Positions 1-5,231 of a stretch of DNA of 5,232 nt are shown here, piece by piece. The notes beneath the pieces were generated by a model that was not told where the DNA came from, ran no database searches, and saw only the letters and a list, made by a program, of their open reading frames with translations. Positions within the stretch are counted from its first letter, which is position 1, and each line of letters begins with the position of its first letter. The DNA is from JAYTQG01 sp043746815 (GTDB lineage: Bacteria > Actinomycetota > Thermoleophilia > Miltoncostaeales > Miltoncostaeaceae). The position numbers and the translations under genes are program-made. Location: assembly GCA_043746815.1 (NCBI GenBank), contig JAYTQG010000036.1:1-5232 (forward strand), written 5' to 3'.

Positions 1-62
1 TGGCCGTAGGCCTTCGCAACGTCCCGGAGGCGAATCGCGAGACCGCGGGAGCTCGCGTCCAT
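1..62 (-). CDS. ABC transporter ATP-binding protein, N-terminal fragment (runs off the left edge)
   Basis: Only the first 20 codons are in the window. They translate as MDASSRGLAIRLRDVAKAYG, and the frame is open to the edge. The segment 'LRDVAKAYG' matches the first beta strand of ABC ATPases, where an 'L..V.K.YG' pattern precedes the A-loop aromatic residue; here that would be Y19. The Walker A motif and all later motifs would lie outside the window. The ATG at 62 is preferred because GGGAAG lies 7 nt upstream (70-75). An in-frame GTG at 83 would add seven residues but has no ribosome binding site. The gene follows the YciI-family gene by 25 nt on the same strand, so it is probably the next gene of the same transcript. 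The family call rests on a very short motif. If correct, the product would be the cytoplasmic energising subunit of an importer or exporter of unknown substrate. Confidence 0.55.
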   Translation of the reverse strand, partial: MDASSRGLAIRLRDVAKAYG

Positions 63-69
63 GTCGGCG

Positions 70-75
70 CTTCCC
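70..75 (-). promoter_or_regulatory. Ribosome binding site of the partial ABC ATPase gene
   Basis: The minus strand reads GGGAAG, 7 nt before the ATG at 62. It is a partial Shine-Dalgarno match. It favours this ATG over the in-frame GTG at 83, which starts only 4 nt after the YciI gene's stop and has no purine-rich tract ahead of it. Confidence 0.45.
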
Positions 76-87
76 AGTGGCACCTGG

Positions 88-453
88 TTAGCTGACACCG
101 AAGTCCTCGGGCTCGAAGATCTGGCGGATCTCGATCTCGGCATCCTCGAGCGTCGGATTTGGGCAGCGCTTCACCCAGTCGATGGCCTCCTCCATGGAGG
201 CAACCTCGAAGATCCAGTAGCCAGCGATCAGGCCGCTGGACAGCGGGAACGGGCCGTCCACAACCGTCCGCGCGGTCTCCGACAGCCGGACGCGCACGCC
301 GCGCGAGCTCGGATGAAGGCCAGCGGCGGCGCGGAGCACCCCCGCCTCAAACAGCTCGTCGTTATAGGCAGCCATCGCGGCCAAAAGCTCCGGGCCGGGC
401 ATCGTGCCAGCCTCGGAGTCGGCATCCGCCCTAACGATCACCATCACGCGCAC
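88..453 (-). CDS. YciI/DGPF-family protein (YCII-related domain)
   Basis: A 121-residue soluble protein with no signal peptide or membrane segment. It has the layout of the YCII-related/DGPF family (COG3795 type): an N-terminal strand MRVMVIVRAD, the 'SEAG' turn (13-16), 'AGLHPS' with conserved His47 (44-49), the name-giving DGPF motif (66-69), 'LIAGYWIFEV' (75-84), 'WVKRCPNP' (93-100) and the C-terminal 'IEIRQIFEPEDF' (107-118). The length is normal for the family. Members have a ferredoxin-like alpha/beta fold; some have proposed hydrolase or detoxification roles, but no reaction is established for this subgroup. The start is GTG at 453, only 4 nt after the leuB stop and with no clear Shine-Dalgarno, so translation is probably coupled to leuB. 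An ATG three codons downstream (444) is the alternative. Many family members neighbour ECF sigma factors; none is visible here. Family call is secure; function unknown. Confidence 0.9.
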   Translation of the reverse strand: MRVMVIVRADADSEAGTMPGPELLAAMAAYNDELFEAGVLRAAAGLHPSSRGVRVRLSETARTVVDGPFPLSSGLIAGYWIFEVASMEEAIDWVKRCPNPTLEDAEIEIRQIFEPEDFGVS

Positions 454-457
454 GGCG

Positions 458-1516
458 CTACGCGGTCAGCGCGTGCTCAAGCAGCAGGTCGCCCATCTCA
501 CGCGTCCCGATCTCGCCGCCCAGGTCGCGGGTGCGATGCCCGCCGGCGAGCACCTTCTCCACGGCCGATTCGATCCGCTCGGCCGCCTCCGGACACATGA
601 TCGAGTAGCGCAGCATCATCGCCGTCGACAGGCACGTGGCGATCGGGTTGGCCCAGCCCTTGCCAGCGATGTCGGGGGCGGAGCCATGAATGGGTTCATA
701 CATACCGGGACCAGAGGCCCCGAGGCTGGCGGATGGAAGCATGCCGATGGAGCCGGTGATCATGGCCGCCTCGTCGCTCAGGATGTCGCCGAAGAGGTTC
801 TCGGTGACGATGACATCGAAGTCCGACGGACGGCTGACCAGCTGCATCGCGGCGTTATCCACCAGGAGGTGATCGAGGGTGACATCCGGGTACTCCGCGG
901 ACATCTCGACGACGACCTCACGCCAGAGGCGGGAGCTCTCCATCACGTTCGCCTTGTCCACCGAGGTCAGCTTCCCGCGGCGCCCCTGGGCGGCCTGGAA
1001 ACCCCACTCGGCCACGCGGCGAATCTCGTCGCGCGAGTAGGTACACGTGTCGTACGCGCTGTCGCCGTCACGGCCGCTCTTGCCGAAGTAGATGCCGCCG
1101 GTCAGCTCGCGGACAACCAGAAGGTCAGTCCCTGCGATGCGCTCGCGACGAAGGGGGCTGGCGTCGTACAGGGCCTCGAAGGGGCGAATCGGACGCAGGT
1201 TCGCGAACAGGCCAAGCCCGGCACGCAGCGCGAGGAGTGCCTGCTCCGGGCGCGGTGCGGTGGGGTCAGTGGTGTCCCACTTCGGGCCCCCGACGGCACC
1301 CAGGAGCACCGCGTCGGCGGCGCGACAGGTGTCGAGGACACCATCTGGAAGGGGCGTACCGAACTGGTCGATGGCGGCGCCGCCGACGGTCTCCTCCTGC
1401 CAGGCAATCTTCACCCCGTGGGCAGGGAGTACTGCGTCCAGAATGCGACGGGCCTCACCGACGACCTCCGGCCCGATTCCATCCCCCGCCAGCACAACGA
1501 CACGCGCTTCCCGCAT
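458..1516 (-). CDS. leuB: 3-isopropylmalate dehydrogenase
   Basis: LeuB oxidises and decarboxylates (2R,3S)-3-isopropylmalate to 2-oxoisocaproate with NAD+ and Mg2+/Mn2+, the third specific step of leucine synthesis, as a cytoplasmic dimer. The 352-residue product is full length. Visible motifs are the nucleotide-fold GDGIGPE (11-17) and GAVGGPKWD (73-81). Substrate arginines fit R98, R108 and R136, with Y143 in 'ELTGGIYFG' (137-145), a stretch that separates LeuB from isocitrate dehydrogenase. Catalytic Lys fits K188 in 'SVDKANVMESS', and metal ligands fit D220, D244 and D248. The family signature is NLFGDILSDEAAMITGSIGM (240-259), and the NAD loop is EPIHGSAPDIAGKG (274-287). The ATG at 1516 has a strong Shine-Dalgarno 7 nt upstream. 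It starts 42 nt after the GGDEF-EAL gene ends and is followed after 4 nt by the YciI gene. No leuA, leuC or leuD is in the window. No key residue is missing. Confidence 0.98.
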   Translation of the reverse strand: MREARVVVLAGDGIGPEVVGEARRILDAVLPAHGVKIAWQEETVGGAAIDQFGTPLPDGVLDTCRAADAVLLGAVGGPKWDTTDPTAPRPEQALLALRAGLGLFANLRPIRPFEALYDASPLRRERIAGTDLLVVRELTGGIYFGKSGRDGDSAYDTCTYSRDEIRRVAEWGFQAAQGRRGKLTSVDKANVMESSRLWREVVVEMSAEYPDVTLDHLLVDNAAMQLVSRPSDFDVIVTENLFGDILSDEAAMITGSIGMLPSASLGASGPGMYEPIHGSAPDIAGKGWANPIATCLSTAMMLRYSIMCPEAAERIESAVEKVLAGGHRTRDLGGEIGTREMGDLLLEHALTA

Positions 1517-1523
1517 CCCACCG

Positions 1524-1530
1524 CTCCTTC
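1524..1530 (-). promoter_or_regulatory. Strong Shine-Dalgarno of leuB
   Basis: The minus strand reads GAAGGAG, followed by a 7-nt spacer and the leuB ATG. It is the best ribosome binding site in the window and fixes the leuB start. It lies inside the 42-nt gap (1517-1558) after the GGDEF-EAL stop. I see no convincing terminator there (no GC stem followed by a T run), so read-through from the upstream gene is likely. Confidence 0.85.
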
Positions 1531-1558
1531 GCCGATCGACAACCGGCCGAGGACGCTA

Positions 1559-4294
1559 TCAGCCGGGGAGCGCACCAACCTTGGCGCTGCGTACACCCAC
1601 GCCAGAACCGGGCGGGGTGCCACCGGTCAGGAGGCGTTCGCAGTCGGCGACCGGCAACGGACGGGCGAACAGGAAGCCTTGACCCAAGGGGCAGTCCAGC
1701 TCGCGGAGGCGATCCAACTGGGCTTCGGTCTCAATGCCTTCGGCCACGGCCACGAGGTCCAGGCTCTGCGCGAGGCGCAAAATCGCCTTCACCAGCGCAG
1801 CACGGTCGCCACCGGTGCCCATGTCCTCCACAAAGGACTGGTCGATCTTCACGATGTCCACCGGCATGCGTTGGAGATAGCTGAGCGACGAATACCCGGT
1901 GCCAAAGTCGTCCACGGCGATCCGGAGGCCAAGCGCTTTCAACTCCGCAAGGCGGGCGAGGCCAGCCTCGGCGTCGCGGATAACGACGCTCTCGGTGATC
2001 TCGATGACAAGGACCGCGGGATCGAACGAGTGGCGCGCCAGGATCTGTTTGACGTCATCGACGAGGTCGGGGTGCGACAGCTGTCGTGGCGAGAGGTTGA
2101 CGCTGAGGGTCATCGTGGGCCCAACCACGCCAATGCGCTTCCACTGGGCGAACTGACGGCAGGCGTCGTCGACCACCCAACGCCCCAAGTCCACAATCGA
2201 ACCGTCCTCCTCGGCCAGCGCAATGAACCGTCCGGGGTTCACACGGCCGCGGGTGGGATGGTTCCAACGGATCAGCGCTTCCAACCCGGAGATATTGCCG
2301 GTCTGAAGGTTGATGACCGGTTGGTACTCGATCTCAAGGTTGCCGTCTTCAATTGCCCGGCGCAGATCGCGTTTCAGCTCCATCCGCTGCATGACCTCAA
2401 GGTGCATCCCACCCTCGAAGACCTGAACCTGGCCCTTCCCGTGGGCCTTCGCCTCATACATCGCAACGTCGGCATTCCGGAGGATCTCAGTAACGTCGGT
2501 GGTCGAGTCCGACAGCGCCACGCCGATACTCGCGTGCACGGGAACCTCGGACGAGCCGACGTTCACGGGCTCCACAAGCGCAGCAATGACGCGCTCCGCG
2601 ATCTCAACTGCCTCGGTCACACCCGTGACGTCGTAGAGCAGCAAGGCGAACTCATCGCCGCCGAGGCGGGCGGTGACGTCCCCGTCGCGCACGGTGTCGC
2701 GAATCCGGTCCGCCACGGTTGACAGCAGTCGGTCCCCGGCGGCGTGGCCAAGGCTGTCGTTGACGGTCTTGAAGTCATCAAGGTCCACGAAGACCACGGC
2801 ACTTTGGCACTCGCGATCGGCAAGGGCCGTGTGGACACGGTCGCGGAAGAGGGTGCGGTTGGCAAGGCCGGTCAGCGGATCGTGGTTGGCCTGGTGGGAG
2901 AGTTCCTGCTCAAGCTCCACCAGTTGCGCCAACGAGCGTTCCAGTCGGCCGTTTTCGAGGACGACGGCGACCTGGTTGGCAATCAGGCGAAACAGGCGCT
3001 GATCCTCCTGGTCAAACCCTCCCGCCTGGCCAAGACGGTCGGCCACAATCAAGACGCCGAGGAGGCGACCCTCATCGGTCAGCGGGGTCACCATCGCGTC
3101 GGTCAGACCCTCAAGTTCAAGCACCTGGCGGGAGGCGCCCGACGCAAAACGGCCCATCAGCGTCACCGAGTCGACCTGAAGGAACTCACTCCACGGCTCC
3201 GCGTTCAGGTCGCGGTCGATCCCGCGCATGACCTCAGTTTCCTCGGATGGTCCGAGGCGCGTGCGGCGCGTCGGGCCGTCGTCGTTACCGGGAAGCAGCA
3301 GCTCGGCGATGTCGGCTCGGAAGGTTGTCCGCGAGAGCGCAAGCAGCGACACAAGTGCCTCGTCAAGTTCGGTCGCCTTGTTCAGGATTGCGGACGACTC
3401 GTACAGCAGCTCCATGCTGTGGTGCTTCTTGCGCTCCGAGCCGTATGCCCGGTATGACAGGAACAGGACCGTTACCGGAATGACGACCAGGAACAGTGCG
3501 GGCGGACGAACGACGATCAGGATCGTGCCGACCAGGCCGAGGCTGGCGTTCGCAGCGGAGGTGACAATGGCGATCCCGATGATGCGGGGCAGGCGCGGAA
3601 GGTCCAGCGTCCGTTCGTTGCAAGCGATCGCCGCGAAAACGCCCAGCGCACCGGTCGTCGCGCCGACGATGATCGCCAGGAAGGCCCAGCCCCAGGCGCG
3701 TGGGTCGAGCGCGTCACCATTTCCGGCCGCCTCGAAGATCCAGATCGAGAGCGACGTGGTCACCATGAGTAGCGCCAGGTTGAACGCGAGTCGGTACGCC
3801 TTTTGGCGCCGGTGAATAACCAACACGGCACCGATACCGAGGACATTGGCGAGCAGCAAATTTTGCGTACTTCCCGCGGAAAACAGGCTTGCAACCACCG
3901 CAACTTCACTCAACGAGAATGAGTGTGAATTGCGGGCAAAGTGAACGTGAACGACCATCAACTCCGCGACGGCGAAGCCAATCGCAAGGGCCCAGAGGCT
4001 GAACTGTTGGGGGTGCCCACCGCCGGAGGGAAGCGCGCCGCTTGACAGGGGGCCAAGGATGAGGATCGCCGCGATCGTCGCGAGGGCGAGTACCAAGCCC
4101 CAGACCAGCCGGTTTCCACGGATCCCGGAGGCTCCAAAGCGCGACGTCAGCGCACCGAAGCGGACGCGTGCTTTCACGCGGACGGCGTTCCTGAGGAAGT
4201 GATGGCGAGTGGCGGCACGGACGGTCCTTGGGCCCCTCTTGCGTGTCATTGGTTCGGGAGACTGACTACGAGAGACACAGTTGGTATCGGCCAT
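1559..4294 (-). CDS. Membrane-bound bifunctional cyclic-di-GMP synthase/phosphodiesterase (8TM-GAF-GGDEF-EAL)
   Basis: The 911-residue product is predicted to make c-di-GMP from two GTP (GGDEF) and hydrolyse it to pGpG (EAL), at the inner face of the membrane. Order: basic N-terminus (1-61); about eight membrane segments (near 63-82, 98-119, 128-143, 145-161, 168-190, 201-224, 238-262, 264-283); a linker and GAF-like domain (about 290-447); a short helix; GGDEF (about 468-625); EAL (about 640-893). The GGDEF signature is intact (545-549), with an inhibitory RxxD I-site (RDGD, 536-539) exactly five residues before it. EAL residues are all present: E672-A673-L674, N733, E765 and E768 (EITE), D795-D796 (DDFGTG), K816, E852 and E855 (AEGIET), and Q872. 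Both activities are therefore plausible. The membrane module matches no MASE domain I can name. The start is uncertain. ATG 4294 is used; ATG 4249 (896 aa) is equally possible, as neither has a clear Shine-Dalgarno. An open frame back to 4462 would overlap the divergent gene's signal peptide and is unlikely. Confidence 0.93.
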   Translation of the reverse strand: MADTNCVSRSQSPEPMTRKRGPRTVRAATRHHFLRNAVRVKARVRFGALTSRFGASGIRGNRLVWGLVLALATIAAILILGPLSSGALPSGGGHPQQFSLWALAIGFAVAELMVVHVHFARNSHSFSLSEVAVVASLFSAGSTQNLLLANVLGIGAVLVIHRRQKAYRLAFNLALLMVTTSLSIWIFEAAGNGDALDPRAWGWAFLAIIVGATTGALGVFAAIACNERTLDLPRLPRIIGIAIVTSAANASLGLVGTILIVVRPPALFLVVIPVTVLFLSYRAYGSERKKHHSMELLYESSAILNKATELDEALVSLLALSRTTFRADIAELLLPGNDDGPTRRTRLGPSEETEVMRGIDRDLNAEPWSEFLQVDSVTLMGRFASGASRQVLELEGLTDAMVTPLTDEGRLLGVLIVADRLGQAGGFDQEDQRLFRLIANQVAVVLENGRLERSLAQLVELEQELSHQANHDPLTGLANRTLFRDRVHTALADRECQSAVVFVDLDDFKTVNDSLGHAAGDRLLSTVADRIRDTVRDGDVTARLGGDEFALLLYDVTGVTEAVEIAERVIAALVEPVNVGSSEVPVHASIGVALSDSTTDVTEILRNADVAMYEAKAHGKGQVQVFEGGMHLEVMQRMELKRDLRRAIEDGNLEIEYQPVINLQTGNISGLEALIRWNHPTRGRVNPGRFIALAEEDGSIVDLGRWVVDDACRQFAQWKRIGVVGPTMTLSVNLSPRQLSHPDLVDDVKQILARHSFDPAVLVIEITESVVIRDAEAGLARLAELKALGLRIAVDDFGTGYSSLSYLQRMPVDIVKIDQSFVEDMGTGGDRAALVKAILRLAQSLDLVAVAEGIETEAQLDRLRELDCPLGQGFLFARPLPVADCERLLTGGTPPGSGVGVRSAKVGALPG

Positions 4295-4340
4295 GACGGA
4301 CGTGGTCTCTAGTCGCGGGGGTTTGCGGCAAAATAGGTGC
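4295..4340. promoter_or_regulatory. Short divergent promoter region
   Basis: This gap separates the minus-strand GGDEF-EAL gene from the plus-strand secreted-protein gene and must hold the promoters of both, unless one start lies further inside. On the plus strand, CAAAAT (4329-4334) matches the -10 consensus at four of six positions and ends 7 bases before the GTG at 4341. That places the predicted transcription start on the GTG itself, a leaderless arrangement common in Actinomycetota. I see no good -35 box for it. On the minus strand, a weak TAGAGA lies about 11 nt before the ATG at 4294. Neither gene shows a proper Shine-Dalgarno. The promoter assignment is inferred from spacing and short motifs only. 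Confidence 0.4.
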
Positions 4341-4994
4341 GTGACCCCCCGATTGATCTCCGCAACCGTGGCGCTGTCCCTCGCGCTCTCCGGCGTCGCC
4401 GGGGCGCACAACGGCGTGCCTGGGTTCAAAACACGCGTCACCCAGATCACCCCGCCCGTCAAGGGAATCGAGATCTCGACCCTTGCAGGCGACGATCAGA
4501 TCTACCTCTACAACAGGACACGGACCCCGATCACGGTGCTTGGCTACGGCGGCGAGCCGTACCTGATCATCGGCCCGAGGGGTGTTGAGGAGAACCAAAA
4601 CTCGCCAGCGGTCTACTCGAACAAGGACCGCTACGCGCGCCTCCCGATCCCGAAACGTGCGAGCGTCACGGCAAAACCAGCTTGGAAGCACCTTGGGGAT
4701 GCCCCCGCGATTGCCTGGCACGACCACCGCGCGCATTGGATGAATCCCAACCAGCTTCCACCGGCCGTGGCGGGCGATCCCACGAAGCCTGCCCATATCC
4801 TGGACTGGAAGATCCCGATCCGATTCGGAACCCACCCCGTCACGCTCGTGGGAACGCTGGACTACGCGCCGGTCGGCCTCGCCGCGAAACCGACCAGCTC
4901 AACCAGTATCTTCATCCTGCTTGGTGCCACCGCCAGTGCATTCCTGCTGGCGACAATCGCCCTGATGGCAGCCCGTGGTCGGGCGCCGAAATAG
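4341..4994 (+). CDS. Secreted, C-terminally membrane-anchored protein of unknown function, possible metal binder
   Basis: With the GTG start the product has 217 residues. A signal peptide is clear: basic TPR, a hydrophobic stretch (about 5-20) and an AGA cleavage motif (20-22), leaving His23 as the mature N-terminus. The exported domain (about 23-185) contains 'IYLYNRTRTPITVLGYGGEPYL' in two parts (54-59 and 60-75), 'NSPAVYSNKDRY' (87-98) and the striking WHDHRAHWM cluster (126-134). A single membrane segment (about 188-210) and a short basic tail (RGRAPK) complete a type I topology. I recall an uncharacterised actinobacterial family with the same 'GYEGEPY' and 'WHDHRxHWM' signatures, sometimes near copper genes, but I cannot verify that here. 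His, Met and Trp in the cluster suggest metal, perhaps copper, binding; this is inference. Starts at ATG 4293 or TTG 4281 are possible but give a long pre-signal extension and overlap the divergent gene. Transcription is divergent from the GGDEF-EAL gene; no partner follows on the plus strand. Confidence 0.82.
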   Translation: MTPRLISATVALSLALSGVAGAHNGVPGFKTRVTQITPPVKGIEISTLAGDDQIYLYNRTRTPITVLGYGGEPYLIIGPRGVEENQNSPAVYSNKDRYARLPIPKRASVTAKPAWKHLGDAPAIAWHDHRAHWMNPNQLPPAVAGDPTKPAHILDWKIPIRFGTHPVTLVGTLDYAPVGLAAKPTSSTSIFILLGATASAFLLATIALMAARGRAPK

Positions 4995-5005
4995 AGATGC
5001 CGTTC

Positions 5006-5067
5006 CGACGGCTGCGACACATCGCGATACGGCGTCCTCGGTGGCCCGAATATTCCCGATATGCAGG
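5006..5067. repeat. Diverged direct repeat, copy A
   Basis: This 62-bp unit begins 12 nt after the stop of the secreted-protein gene. It shares with copy B (5170-5231) an exact 13-mer at the left end (CGACGGCTGCGAC), a central CGTCCTCGGT, CCCGAATAT and an exact right end GATATGCAGG. Both copies are the same overall length, with one small insertion and one small deletion balancing out. Within this copy CCCGAATAT is followed at once by TCCCGATAT, a near-tandem pair, and it contains the palindrome GAATATTC. Unlike copy B, its left part does not form a long hairpin. Confidence 0.75.
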
Positions 5068-5083
5068 CAACACTGCGTCCTTG

Positions 5084-5103
5084 TCTCGCTCGGTCTCGCT
5101 CGC
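5084..5103. repeat. 10-bp tandem duplication
   Basis: TCTCGCTCGG is followed directly by TCTCGCTCGC, two adjacent copies differing only at the last base. It sits between the two 62-bp repeats and includes the CTCGGT word that both repeats also contain (5037-5042 and 5200-5205). It could be replication slippage or a pair of protein-binding half-sites. No function can be assigned. Confidence 0.6.
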
Positions 5104-5130
5104 CGGAACCACCACCTCATTTCCGTGTCA

Positions 5131-5144
5131 GGCCACTAGTGTCC
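5131..5144. repeat. Imperfect palindrome centred on CACTAGTG
   Basis: GGCCACTAGTGTCC is self-complementary except for one mismatched pair, around the perfect 8-bp palindrome CACTAGTG (5134-5141). This is the form of a small operator or a mobile-element end. It lies about 140 bp after the secreted-protein gene and could regulate a gene beyond the right edge. Function is unknown. Confidence 0.35.
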
Positions 5145-5166
5145 CGCGCCGGAAGTTTCTTTACGT

Positions 5167-5190
5167 TTGCGACGGCTGCGACCGTCGCAA
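5167..5190. repeat. Perfect 9-bp inverted repeat (hairpin) at the left end of repeat copy B
   Basis: TTGCGACGG (5167-5175) and CCGTCGCAA (5182-5190) are exact reverse complements with a 6-nt loop CTGCGA. The GC-rich stem should be stable in RNA. No T run follows it on either strand, so it is not a standard intrinsic terminator. It could be a Rho-type or tail-less terminator, an operator, or part of a repeat-element hairpin. Confidence 0.6.
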
Positions 5191-5231
5191 TCCATCGTCC
5201 TCGGTCTCCCGAATATGGCCAGATATGCAGG
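5170..5231. repeat. Diverged direct repeat, copy B
   Basis: This is the second copy of the 62-bp unit, 164 bp after copy A and in the same orientation. The two ends and the central CGTCCTCGGT and CCCGAATAT blocks are kept, while the intervening bases differ. Here the CCCGAATAT block is followed by GGCC and AGATATGC, making a near-palindrome around GGCC. The copy ends one base before the window edge, so the repeat series may continue outside. Confidence 0.75.

Noticed and set aside
1547..1556. Third partial copy of the 3' repeat in the leuB leader (GCGTCCTCGG on the minus strand)
   Set aside because: Only a 10-base word is shared with copy A and the rest does not align. A chance match in GC-rich DNA is the simpler explanation.
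404..2722. Very long plus-strand open frame opposite leuB and the GGDEF-EAL gene
   Set aside because: It is antisense to two genes with unmistakable conserved motifs. Its translation is low-complexity, has no domain pattern, and is explained by GC-rich codon structure. Other long plus-strand frames at 61-600, 1092-1682, 1237-1884, 2744-3457 and 3228-3815 are rejected for the same reason.
4295..4462. N-terminal extension of the GGDEF-EAL protein by 56 residues back to a start at 4462
   Set aside because: It would be antisense to the signal peptide and early exported domain of the divergent gene. The extra residues show no domain, and membrane topology does not need them.
4266..4835. Minus-strand 189-codon open frame opposite the secreted-protein gene
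   Set aside because: The plus strand has a signal peptide, a conserved-looking domain and a C-terminal anchor. The antisense translation is rich in R, G and D without recognisable features.
5167..5190. Intrinsic terminator for the plus-strand gene
   Set aside because: The stem is strong, but no T run follows on either strand and it lies more than 170 bp after the stop codon. It is kept only as a hairpin repeat.
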